A DNA stretch of 29,472 nt, from contig QHYP01000107.1 in NCBI GenBank assembly GCA_003224195.1, forward strand, positions 1 to 29,472. Reading direction: 5' to 3'. The position numbers and the translations under genes are program-made. The notes below the pieces were generated by a model. The model had not been told where the DNA came from. It searched no databases and saw only the letters and a list, made by a program, of their open reading frames with translations. The stretch comes from Acidobacteriota bacterium. GTDB lineage: Bacteria > Acidobacteriota > Terriglobia > Acidiferrales > UBA7541. Positions 15,746 to 22,310 of this stretch are shown one piece after another (position 1 is the first letter of the stretch; each line of letters opens with the position of its first letter).

Positions 15746-16381
15746 TTAGGTCTCCGGTTGCTGGTTTCCGCGGCGTGACGACAGCGCACCGGAACGCGGA
15801 GCCGGCAGCGACTGGGACTTTAGCGATTGGATATGCCGAGCGAATTGGAAGCGATTCTCGAGCAGGGCTAAATCCGTAACGTACACCGCCGGTCCGGCGG
15901 CTTCGACCTTGGCGATGATGGTCGAGAGTTCATGGGCAGCGATGGCATCGGCAACGGAGCGCTGGAAAGTGTCCACGCTGCGAAGTGTTGCGGTTCGGGG
16001 AACGCCGGACGCGCGAGCGACGCCTTCCAAATCCGTTCCGGCGGCGGTCGCTGTGGGGAACCCCCCGACGGAGAGCAGACTTTCGTTGTCAAAAACAACG
16101 TGGACGAGATTTTTGGGAGCGTAGCGCGCCATGGTGCTGAGGCTGCCCAGGTTCATCAAAAGTGAGCCGTCGCCGTCAAGGACCACGATCTTTTGGTGGG
16201 GCAGAGAAAGGGCGAGGCCCAAACCAGTCGAGGAAGCCAGCCCCATGGCGTGTTGGAGATAGAAAAAATTTGGCCGGTGACCTAGGGACTGCAATTCGGC
16301 TGCGACCGCGCCCATGATGGTGACGACAAGGCAGTTTTCCAGATCGGCATAAATCGAGCGGAGGCAGTCGATGCGCAGCAT
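15746..16381 (-). CDS. TPP-dependent decarboxylase, beta (TPP-binding) subunit; sulfopyruvate/phosphonopyruvate decarboxylase-like
   Basis: About 211 residues corresponding to the C-terminal, diphosphate-binding half of a thiamine-diphosphate 2-oxoacid decarboxylase. The metal/TPP motif is present as 'LDGDGSLLMNLGSL' followed by 'NLVHVVFDNESLLSVGGFPT'. The closest named pattern is the ComE subunit of sulfopyruvate decarboxylase or the matching half of phosphonopyruvate decarboxylase. The substrate is not determined; no PEP mutase or sulfolactate gene is present. Its GGAGG (16386-16390) overlaps the end of the alpha gene. ATG 16381 has the better spacing; ATG 16384 overlaps the alpha stop as ATGA. 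The last 25 or so residues are an unusual Ser/Pro/Arg-rich tail. Confidence 0.8.
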   Translation of the reverse strand: MLRIDCLRSIYADLENCLVVTIMGAVAAELQSLGHRPNFFYLQHAMGLASSTGLGLALSLPHQKIVVLDGDGSLLMNLGSLSTMARYAPKNLVHVVFDNESLLSVGGFPTATAAGTDLEGVARASGVPRTATLRSVDTFQRSVADAIAAHELSTIIAKVEAAGPAVYVTDLALLENRFQFARHIQSLKSQSLPAPRSGALSSRRGNQQPET

Positions 16382-16893
16382 CATTCCTCCCACATGAGTT
16401 CACGCGTCAGGAGCAGAGCGACCGGCTGCAGGCTGCTTTCGGCAAGGGTCTGTGCCTGGTGGATGCGCTGTTCGACCGAATCGCTGGAATTCAAGAAGGA
16501 GTAAGGGATGCACAGCGCGCGGAGCAAGGGTTCGGTCACGTTGCCGCCCTGCGTCTGCCACGGATCGCGCTCGCCGAAAGTCCCACGGTAGCTGATGAGC
16601 ATGAGGAGAGGGATTTTGTAGAGATGAGCGAAGGAAACGATGCCGTTGATGGCGGCGAGGAAGCCATGGTTTTGCATCAACATGGCGGACTTCACGCCGG
16701 CGAAATGGGCGCCCGCCGATATGCCGACACCCTCCTCTTCCTTGGCGAGCCGCACGAGGGTCATTTCGGGGTCTTCGTCTGCCAGACGAATCAGGTGAAC
16801 GAGCCAAGTCTCAGGGAGAGCCGATACGAGGCGGACGCCGCACTGTTTCAAGGCAGAGTAGATGATTTTGGAGTTTGTCGCGGATACGGGCAT
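16381..16893 (-). CDS. TPP-dependent decarboxylase, alpha (pyrimidine-binding) subunit; sulfopyruvate/phosphonopyruvate decarboxylase-like
   Basis: About 170 residues forming the N-terminal half of a TPP decarboxylase: 'KIIYSALKQCGVRLVSALPETW', the pyrimidine-activating glutamate region 'RLAKEEEGVGISAGAHFAG', 'LMQNHGFLAAINGIVSF' and 'PLLMLISYRGTFGERDPWQ'. This matches ComD-type subunits, which pair with the beta subunit encoded immediately downstream, with overlapping stop and start. The two halves would form one active site at their interface. The ATG at 16893 fits the family N-terminus; the frame is open to 16965, with a TTG start there adding 24 residues across two hairpins. The gene is divergent from ubiD. 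Confidence 0.8.
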   Translation of the reverse strand: MPVSATNSKIIYSALKQCGVRLVSALPETWLVHLIRLADEDPEMTLVRLAKEEEGVGISAGAHFAGVKSAMLMQNHGFLAAINGIVSFAHLYKIPLLMLISYRGTFGERDPWQTQGGNVTEPLLRALCIPYSFLNSSDSVEQRIHQAQTLAESSLQPVALLLTRELMWEE

Positions 16894-16905
16894 AGCTTCT
16901 TCAAC

Positions 16906-16971
16906 TGTGACCGCCCCGATGGAATCGGGGTAAACGCCGCGGTCAGGTTCGAGTGTGACCGCCAAGCGGTC
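16906..16971 (-). promoter_or_regulatory. Leader with two direct repeats, each followed by a tight hairpin
   Basis: TGTGACCGCC occurs at 16906-16915 and again at 16954-16963, 48 bp apart. Overlapping the first is the perfect hairpin CCCCGAT-GGA-ATCGGGG (16914-16930). Overlapping the second is GACCGC-CAA-GCGGTC (16957-16971). They lie immediately upstream of the alpha-subunit start on the minus strand, in the gap divergent from ubiD. An operator pair or a structured leader RNA is possible. A TATGAT-like -10 for the minus strand is at 17019-17024 but has no convincing -35. Confidence 0.4.
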
Positions 16972-17165
16972 AACGTCCGAGCCGCAGGGAGCGGCAAAGT
17001 GTCCACTTCCAGCGGCAAATCATACTCAGAACAGGCGACAAAAAGAAGCGTCGTCGCAACAGAGCGGGCGGAAAAAGAGCAGGCTTTCGCGCGTGGCCCC
17101 GCGTCCATGCTAGAGTCTCCGTCTCGCGTCGCCCCACGCATCATTTGGTCTTTGAGGAGGGAGAA

Positions 17166-18623
17166 GTGGCGTATAGGGATTTGCGAGAGTTTGCGCAGAG
17201 GCTCGAGAAAGAAGGAGAGCTGAAGCGAATTGGTGCGGAAGTCGACCCGGTCCTGGAGATCACGGAGATTACCGATCGAGTCACACGGGCGGGCGGACCG
17301 GCGCTGCTGTTTGAGAGGCCGAAAGGGTCGAAGTACCCCTTGCTCATCAATGCATTCGGGAGCGAGCGGCGGATGAATTTAGCGCTTGATGTGAAATCGC
17401 TCGAGGACGTCGCGGCACGGATTCGCGGCATTCTGGATATGCAGTCGCCGCAAGGGTTTTTCGACAAGATCAAGATGTTGCCGAAGCTGGCGGAGCTTGG
17501 GTCGTTCTTCCCGAAGACAGTGAAGACGGGTCCGTGCAAAGAAGTGGTCAAGAAGGGGAGCGAGGTCAATTTACTGGAGTTTCCGATTTTGAAGTGCTGG
17601 CCGCAGGACGGTGGGCGATTCATCACGTTTCCGCTGGTGTTTACAAAGAATCCGGAGACGGGCAAGCGGAACGTCGGGATGTACCGGTTGCAGGTCTATG
17701 ACGAGCGGACGACGGGAATGCACTGGCAAACACAGAAACATGGAGCAGAGCATTTCCGGCGGGCGCAGGCGAAGAATCCGGAAGGGAAAATTCCCGCGGC
17801 GGTGGCGATTGGGTCGGACCCGGCGACGGCGCTATCGGGAATGCTGCCGATTCCGCCGGATTTGGACGAGATGATGTTCGCGGGGTTTTTGCGGCGAGAG
17901 CCAGTGGACATGGTGCCGTGCGAGACCAATGAGCTGGAAGTTCCGGCAAATGCAGAGATTGTGCTCGAAGGGTACGTCGGGCTGAATGAAATGCGAACAG
18001 AAGGGCCTTTCGGAGACCACACCGGCTTTTATTCGTTGGAAGGCGAGTACGCCGTTTTTCATATTGAATGCATCACGCACCGAAGAGATCCCATTTATTT
18101 GACCACGATTGTGGGCCCGCCGCCGCAGGAGGATTACTGGATGGGGCACGCGGTGGAGCGGATTTTTTTGCCAGTCATGAAAATGCAGTACGCAGAGATC
18201 GTGGATATTGCGATGCCTGCCGAGGGGATATTTCACAACCTGATGATTGTTGCGATCCGGAAGTCCTATCCGGGACACGCACGGAAGATCATGAATGCGA
18301 TCTGGTCGCTGGGGCAGGCGATGTTTACAAAGGTGTTGATCGTAGTGGACCACGACGTGAACGTGCAGAACTACAAGGAAGTGACGTGGAAGGCGCTATG
18401 CGCGATCGATCCGGAGAGGGACGTGCAATTCATGCTGGGGCCCGTGGATACGCTCGACCATGCGGCGAGAGTGCAAGATTTCGGCTCAAAGATGGGGATT
18501 GACGCGACGCGAAAATGGGCGAGTGAGGGATTCGCGCGACCTTGGCCGGATGAAATTCAAATGGACGATGCTACGAAGAAGCGAGTGGACGAGATCTGGG
18601 AAAAGCTTGGGCTCAAAAGATAA
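17166..18623 (+). CDS. UbiD-family prenylated-FMN-dependent decarboxylase
   Basis: UbiD enzymes reversibly decarboxylate aromatic or alpha,beta-unsaturated acids using prenylated FMN made by UbiX. The 485-residue product has the family length and landmarks: 'YRDLREFAQRLEKEGELKRI' at the N-terminus, 'FPILKCWPQDGGRFITFPLV', 'NVGMYRLQVYDERTTGMHWQ' (cofactor/metal loop with the conserved Arg), 'AAVAIGSDPA', 'EGPFGDHTGFYS' (catalytic Glu region) and 'KVLIVVDHDVNVQN'. The GTG at 17166 is chosen because AGGAGG (17155-17160) lies five bases upstream; the frame is open from 17145. The gene may be a menaquinone/ubiquinone step or a catabolic decarboxylase; no ubiX or quinone gene is adjacent, so I leave the symbol blank. 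Confidence 0.88.
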   Translation: MAYRDLREFAQRLEKEGELKRIGAEVDPVLEITEITDRVTRAGGPALLFERPKGSKYPLLINAFGSERRMNLALDVKSLEDVAARIRGILDMQSPQGFFDKIKMLPKLAELGSFFPKTVKTGPCKEVVKKGSEVNLLEFPILKCWPQDGGRFITFPLVFTKNPETGKRNVGMYRLQVYDERTTGMHWQTQKHGAEHFRRAQAKNPEGKIPAAVAIGSDPATALSGMLPIPPDLDEMMFAGFLRREPVDMVPCETNELEVPANAEIVLEGYVGLNEMRTEGPFGDHTGFYSLEGEYAVFHIECITHRRDPIYLTTIVGPPPQEDYWMGHAVERIFLPVMKMQYAEIVDIAMPAEGIFHNLMIVAIRKSYPGHARKIMNAIWSLGQAMFTKVLIVVDHDVNVQNYKEVTWKALCAIDPERDVQFMLGPVDTLDHAARVQDFGSKMGIDATRKWASEGFARPWPDEIQMDDATKKRVDEIWEKLGLKR

Positions 18624-18710
18624 CTGGCCATGAGTACAGTCGGCCGGGGTACGAGCGTAAGGGGAGGAGCCGAACCAACGTCTTTGGTGTCTATGAGATA
18701 GGGAGGAGGT

Positions 18711-18769
18711 ACTACCCGGAACTTCCCCCAAAAAACCTAGCACTACCCGTATTCATAGGACAACTACCC
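18711..18769 (+). promoter_or_regulatory. Three phased ACTACCC direct repeats upstream of the HTH-pil operon
   Basis: ACTACCC occurs at 18711-18717, 18742-18748 and 18763-18769. The spacings of 31 and 21 bp are close to three and two helical turns, so all copies face the same side of DNA. They lie directly upstream of the candidate promoter at 18781-18810, at about -111, -80 and -59 from the expected start. This is the placement of an activator-binding array. The 289-bp gap 18624-18912 holds no other gene that I can support. Confidence 0.45.
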
Positions 18770-18780
18770 CAACAGTCCCC

Positions 18781-18810
18781 TTGACGACCGGCATTCCCGG
18801 GTGTCATAAA
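18781..18810 (+). promoter_or_regulatory. Candidate sigma70-type promoter for the HTH-pilMNOPQ operon
   Basis: TTGACG (18781-18786, 5 of 6 consensus), an 18-bp spacer and CATAAA (18805-18810, 4 of 6) give a predicted start near 18822, about 90 bp before the HTH gene. It is the best match in the gap between ubiD and the HTH gene, but the -10 is weak, in keeping with an activated promoter. Confidence 0.4.
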
Positions 18811-18912
18811 CGGCTCCACGGGCAGCACCCAAGAAATCCGCAGTGCCACTTGGGAGCGCCGGACGGTCGCGGAATCGGCGTGTGTGCTTGGACGCCAGGG
18901 GTGGCGATCCTC

Positions 18913-19110
18913 GTGAGTGAATCGCGCGAAGTGATGAACGTGCGTCAGGCGTCGCAGTATCTGGGCATTTCCCCAGACACGTTGTACCGCTACATCACGG
19001 AAGGCGAGATTCCCGCATTCAAGCTGGGCAATCGCTGGAAACTCCGGAAGACGATTTTGGACCGTTGGATGGAACGGAAAATTAGCCAGGTTCGCGCGAG
19101 GCGGCGTTAA
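18913..19110 (+). CDS. Small MerR/excisionase-like helix-turn-helix DNA-binding protein
   Basis: About 65 residues, essentially a single HTH_17-type winged helix: 'MNVRQASQYLGISPDTLYRY' (helix-turn-helix) then 'ITEGEIPAFKLGNRWKLRKT' (wing) and a basic tail ending 'QVRARRR'. Such proteins bind DNA as regulators or recombination directionality factors. No integrase or phage gene is nearby, and its position as the first gene before pilM argues for a regulator of the pilus operon. GTG 18913, 8 nt after GGGGTGG, is preferred; GTG 18901 and ATG 18934 are alternatives. The frame is open back to 18781, but that region carries the candidate promoter. Confidence 0.75.
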   Translation: MSESREVMNVRQASQYLGISPDTLYRYITEGEIPAFKLGNRWKLRKTILDRWMERKISQVRARRR

Positions 19111-19163
19111 CCAGGCCGTCCCCGATTGGACCGGGGCAGGCCGGCGGGAAAGAGGCAGCCATC

Positions 19164-20207
19164 ATGTTCGGCGCAAAGAGCAAGCAGCTTGTCGGGTTGG
19201 ACATCGGATCGAGCTCCATCAAGGCGGTGGAGCTAAAGTCCAGCAAAACCACTTACGAACTGGTCAGCTACGGGATCGAGTACCTCGCACCGGACACGGT
19301 AGTGGACGGCGCGATCATGGACGCGCCGCAGGTGGCCAACGCCATCAGCAAAATTTTTGACGCTCAAAAGATCAAGACAAAGAACGTGGCCACGTCAGTT
19401 TCGGGCCATTCTGTGATCGTCAAGCGCGTGCCGCTCCCGATGATGAGCGAGGAAGAACTGTACGACCGAATTCCCGCCGAAGCCAGCCAGCATATCCCTT
19501 TCGACATCGCGGACGTGAACCTAAGCTACCAACTGCTGGAATCGATGGACTCGCAGATGGACGTTTTGCTGGTCGCAGCGAAGAAAGACAAGATTCTGAA
19601 CCACACAAACGTGCTGGCGCAGGCGGGGAAGACGCCCGTCGTGGTGGACATTGACGCATTCGCCCTGCAGAACTGCTTCGAGGTGAACTACGAGCCGGAC
19701 GCGGGGCAGACGGTGGCGCTGCTGAACATCGGGGCCAGCGTGATGAACATCAACATCGTGCGCGGCGGCGTGCCGCTATTTACGCGCGACGTCTCCGTAG
19801 GCGGGAACCAGTACACGGACGCGCTACAGAAGGAACTCGATCTGAGCTTCGAAGATGCCGAGCGGCTGAAGAAAGGCGACCAAATCGCCAGCGTCTCCGA
19901 CGAACAGAAGCAGCAGATTTTGCGGTCGGTTTCGGACATTCTAACGCTGGAAATTCAGAAAACCTTCGATTTTTTCCGGGCCACGGCGAGTGGAGAAAAC
20001 ATCCAGCGCATCTCCGTAGCCGGGGGCACCGCGCGGGTGCCCGGGCTGGTGGACCTGCTGCGCGAGGAATTTGCGATGCCGGTGGAAGAATTGAACCCCT
20101 TCCGCCGGGTGGTGATCAACCCGAGCCGGCACACCGACGATGAGATCCGAGAGCTGGGGCCGCGTCTGGTTATCGCACTGGGCCTGGCGCTGAGGAGCTT
20201 CGACTAG
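19164..20207 (+). CDS. pilM: Type IV pilus assembly ATPase-like protein PilM
   Basis: PilM is the cytoplasmic actin/FtsA-fold protein that binds the N-terminal tail of PilN and links the alignment complex to the pilus motor. The 347-residue product shows phosphate-1 'VGLDIGSSSIKAVEL' (10-24), the SHS2-like region with 'RVPLPMMSEEEL', phosphate-2 'VALLNIGASVMNINI' and the adenosine motif 'ISVAGGTARVPGL', ending 'LVIALGLALRSFD'. It starts 53 bp after the HTH gene, with AGAGG upstream of the ATG. The gap contains a CCCCG-CGGGG stem (19120-19136). The next gene follows after 2 bp. Confidence 0.94.
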   Translation: MFGAKSKQLVGLDIGSSSIKAVELKSSKTTYELVSYGIEYLAPDTVVDGAIMDAPQVANAISKIFDAQKIKTKNVATSVSGHSVIVKRVPLPMMSEEELYDRIPAEASQHIPFDIADVNLSYQLLESMDSQMDVLLVAAKKDKILNHTNVLAQAGKTPVVVDIDAFALQNCFEVNYEPDAGQTVALLNIGASVMNINIVRGGVPLFTRDVSVGGNQYTDALQKELDLSFEDAERLKKGDQIASVSDEQKQQILRSVSDILTLEIQKTFDFFRATASGENIQRISVAGGTARVPGLVDLLREEFAMPVEELNPFRRVVINPSRHTDDEIRELGPRLVIALGLALRSFD

Positions 20208-20209
20208 CC

Positions 20210-20869
20210 ATGATCCGCATAAACCTTCTTGGTCAGGAACGTCCAAGGGCAGCACGGCGGGCCGCCGCCGCCGCCCCGGGCGGAACACTTCCGCTGGTGT
20301 TCATTCTTGCGGGCGTAGGCGTGGGCGCGCTGGCACTGTTCCTCTACTACATAACCTTACAAAAGGATTTCAATCAAGAACAGGCTCGAATCAAACAATT
20401 GCAAGCGCAGAAAACGGAGCTCGAACAAATCAAACAGCAGGTGGAGGCGTTCGAGAAACAGAAGGCGGACCTGCAAAAGCGCGTGAATGTGATCGAGCAG
20501 TTGCAGCGCGACCGGACGGGTGGCCAGGAACTGTTGGACATGATGGTAAACACGGTGTCACGCACCGAAAACCTGTGGCTGACGTCGCTTATCCGGAAGG
20601 GGAATGGCCTTTCCATTGACGGGGCGGCTGCCTCGATCAACTCAGTGGCCAATTTCATCACGCAGTTGAAGCGCTCCGGCTACTTCCAGAAGATCGAAAT
20701 CAAGGAATCGAAGCAGGACGATAGAAACACGGCCATCCAGACGTTTAATTTCCAGATGACGGCGGAAATTGCGCCGCCGCAGCCGCCGCAAACAGCGCCA
20801 CCCAAGCAGGCGCGGCCGGCAAGCGGAAGTCCGCCGCAGCAAACTGCGGCTCCGGCCAAGAAAGGGTAA
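20210..20869 (+). CDS. pilN: Type IV pilus inner-membrane assembly protein PilN
   Basis: PilN is a bitopic inner-membrane protein that pairs with PilO. The product begins with 'MIRINLLGQERP', the conserved cytoplasmic INLL motif that docks into PilM. One transmembrane helix follows (about 27-50), then a coiled coil (about 52-105, repeated Gln/Glu/Lys heptads) and a ferredoxin-like periplasmic domain up to about residue 185. The last 30 residues are a Pro/Gln/Ala-rich tail not essential to the fold. The length of 219 residues is slightly longer than typical because of that tail. Confidence 0.92.
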   Translation: MIRINLLGQERPRAARRAAAAAPGGTLPLVFILAGVGVGALALFLYYITLQKDFNQEQARIKQLQAQKTELEQIKQQVEAFEKQKADLQKRVNVIEQLQRDRTGGQELLDMMVNTVSRTENLWLTSLIRKGNGLSIDGAAASINSVANFITQLKRSGYFQKIEIKESKQDDRNTAIQTFNFQMTAEIAPPQPPQTAPPKQARPASGSPPQQTAAPAKKG

Positions 20870-20878
20870 GGAACCGCC

Positions 20879-21529
20879 ATGGCGAATCCACTCCAGGATA
20901 TGTCGGTGTTCATGCAGTTTCTGGTGGCCGTCGCGGTTGCGGTTGTCCTGATCCTTGTGGGCGTTTTTCTTCCGTTTTCCCCGGTTGCGCAGGAGCGGGA
21001 GGCAGTGGACAAGGCGGTGCAGGAGCGGCAGAAGCTGAGCGAGGAAGTGACCCAGCTTCAGGTCTACCGGCAGCGCTATAGCGAGTTGAAGCAGCAAATG
21101 GACGCGCTGAACAAGCAGCTCGAGACGCTGCGCACGATTGTGCCGGAAGAGAAGGAAGTCGACGAGTATATCCGGCTGTTGCAAGGTGCCGCGAGCGCCT
21201 CGAATGTTCAGGTGCGGCGGCTGACGGCGCAGGCGGTGGCGGCAAAAGAATACTACTATGAGATGCCGTTTGAGATTCAGGTGGATGGGCCGTACTTCAA
21301 CGTCTTGGATTTCTTCGGGCGTTTGAGCCGGCTCTCACGGATCATCAACGTGGGCGACCTGACCTTTACCGATCCGGAGGCGCAGAAGGGTGGCGGGGCA
21401 AAGTATCCTTTGCGGCCCGGTACAACGGTCACAGGGAATTTCGTAGCAACGAGTTTCTTCATCAAGCCGGTCGAGGTCGGCGCTCCGGCTGCGAAGGCAG
21501 CTTCGGCGCCCGGCCAGCCGGCGAGGTAA
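20879..21529 (+). CDS. pilO: Type IV pilus inner-membrane assembly protein PilO
   Basis: A 216-residue protein with one transmembrane helix (about residues 10-33) and a periplasmic coiled coil (about 38-85, 'QERQKLSEEVTQLQVYRQRY'). A ferredoxin-like domain follows with 'LRTIVPEEKEVDEYIRLLQG' and the typical PilO strand 'PFEIQVDGPYFNVLDFFGRLSRLSRIINV'. It heterodimerises with PilN and contacts the PilP lipoprotein. The ATG at 20879 follows AAGGA in the 9-bp gap after pilN. A short Ala/Pro-rich C-terminal tail is present, as in PilN. Confidence 0.93.
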   Translation: MANPLQDMSVFMQFLVAVAVAVVLILVGVFLPFSPVAQEREAVDKAVQERQKLSEEVTQLQVYRQRYSELKQQMDALNKQLETLRTIVPEEKEVDEYIRLLQGAASASNVQVRRLTAQAVAAKEYYYEMPFEIQVDGPYFNVLDFFGRLSRLSRIINVGDLTFTDPEAQKGGGAKYPLRPGTTVTGNFVATSFFIKPVEVGAPAAKAASAPGQPAR

Positions 21530-21542
21530 ACCCTGAGCGGGG

Positions 21543-22310
21543 ATGAGCGAATTTATGCGTTCTGCACAAGGATTCGTACTAGGAATTCTGCTGGCGGCGG
21601 GGGCACCGGGAGTGCACGCACAGGCTCAGCCGTCCGGACAGACTCCGACGAAGAAGGCAGCTCCGGCCCCTAGACCGGCTGCGCCGGCGGCCAAACCTGC
21701 CGGGCAGGCCCCGGCAGCAGCACCCTCGAAACCGGCAACGCCTGCGGCGAAGCCGGCTACAGGAGCAACAAAGCCGCCTGGGCAGCCCCCCGCTGGCACG
21801 GCTAAGCCTCCGGCAAAACCCGCGGGCCAAGCGCAGGGGAAACCTGCGCCGAAGGCTGGCACCGCGAAGCGGGGGCGCAAATCCGCGGCCACTGCCAAGA
21901 AGGCGGGCAAACCGGCGGCCAAGGTCGCCAAAAAGACAGCGAAGCCGGCAAGGGCAGCCGAGTCGGAAACCAGGGTCGCGCGCCGCGACCCGTTTGAATC
22001 GCTGATCGGGCGGCAACGGAGCGCGGGCGGCCAGACGGGGCCCCTGCCGCCGGGGAAAGCCGGTTTGCAGGTGGGTACACTGCGGCTCGACGGAGTGGTA
22101 CGGGCGCCCAACGGGATGATCTGCGTGGTGACAAACCCGCAATCGCGCACGTATTTTCTCCGGGAAGGCGATCAGCTATACGACGGGCGGGTGGAAAAGA
22201 TCACGATGGATGCTGTGTCGTTCCACGAGGTGGGCAAGGATGCGTTCGGGAAGCTTATAGAGCGCGAGGTGAGCAAACGAATTTACTCCACTCCAGGAGA
22301 AACGCAATGA
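21543..22310 (+). CDS. pilP: Type IV pilus assembly protein PilP with a long basic linker
   Basis: PilP joins the PilN/PilO inner-membrane complex to the PilQ secretin. The C-terminal third is the PilP beta-domain: 'RRDPFESLIG' , then 'GLQVGTLRLDGVV', 'MICVVTNPQSRTYFLREGDQLYDGRVEKI' and 'VSFHE'. The N-terminus is a signal sequence ending near 'GVHAQAQ' without an obvious lipobox Cys, unlike the lipoprotein form in Proteobacteria. Between them lies a stretch of about 110 residues that is almost only Pro, Ala, Lys, Gly and Thr, histone-H1-like and strongly basic. Total length of 255 residues exceeds the usual 170-180 because of this linker. ATG 21543 or 21555 may be used. The stop overlaps pilQ by 4 bp. 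Confidence 0.88.
   Translation: MSEFMRSAQGFVLGILLAAGAPGVHAQAQPSGQTPTKKAAPAPRPAAPAAKPAGQAPAAAPSKPATPAAKPATGATKPPGQPPAGTAKPPAKPAGQAQGKPAPKAGTAKRGRKSAATAKKAGKPAAKVAKKTAKPARAAESETRVARRDPFESLIGRQRSAGGQTGPLPPGKAGLQVGTLRLDGVVRAPNGMICVVTNPQSRTYFLREGDQLYDGRVEKITMDAVSFHEVGKDAFGKLIEREVSKRIYSTPGETQ

Noticed and set aside
18913..19110. Excisionase of an integrated element
   Set aside because: The HTH protein has the excisionase-type fold, but no integrase, attachment site or phage gene is near; a regulator of the pil operon is the simpler reading.
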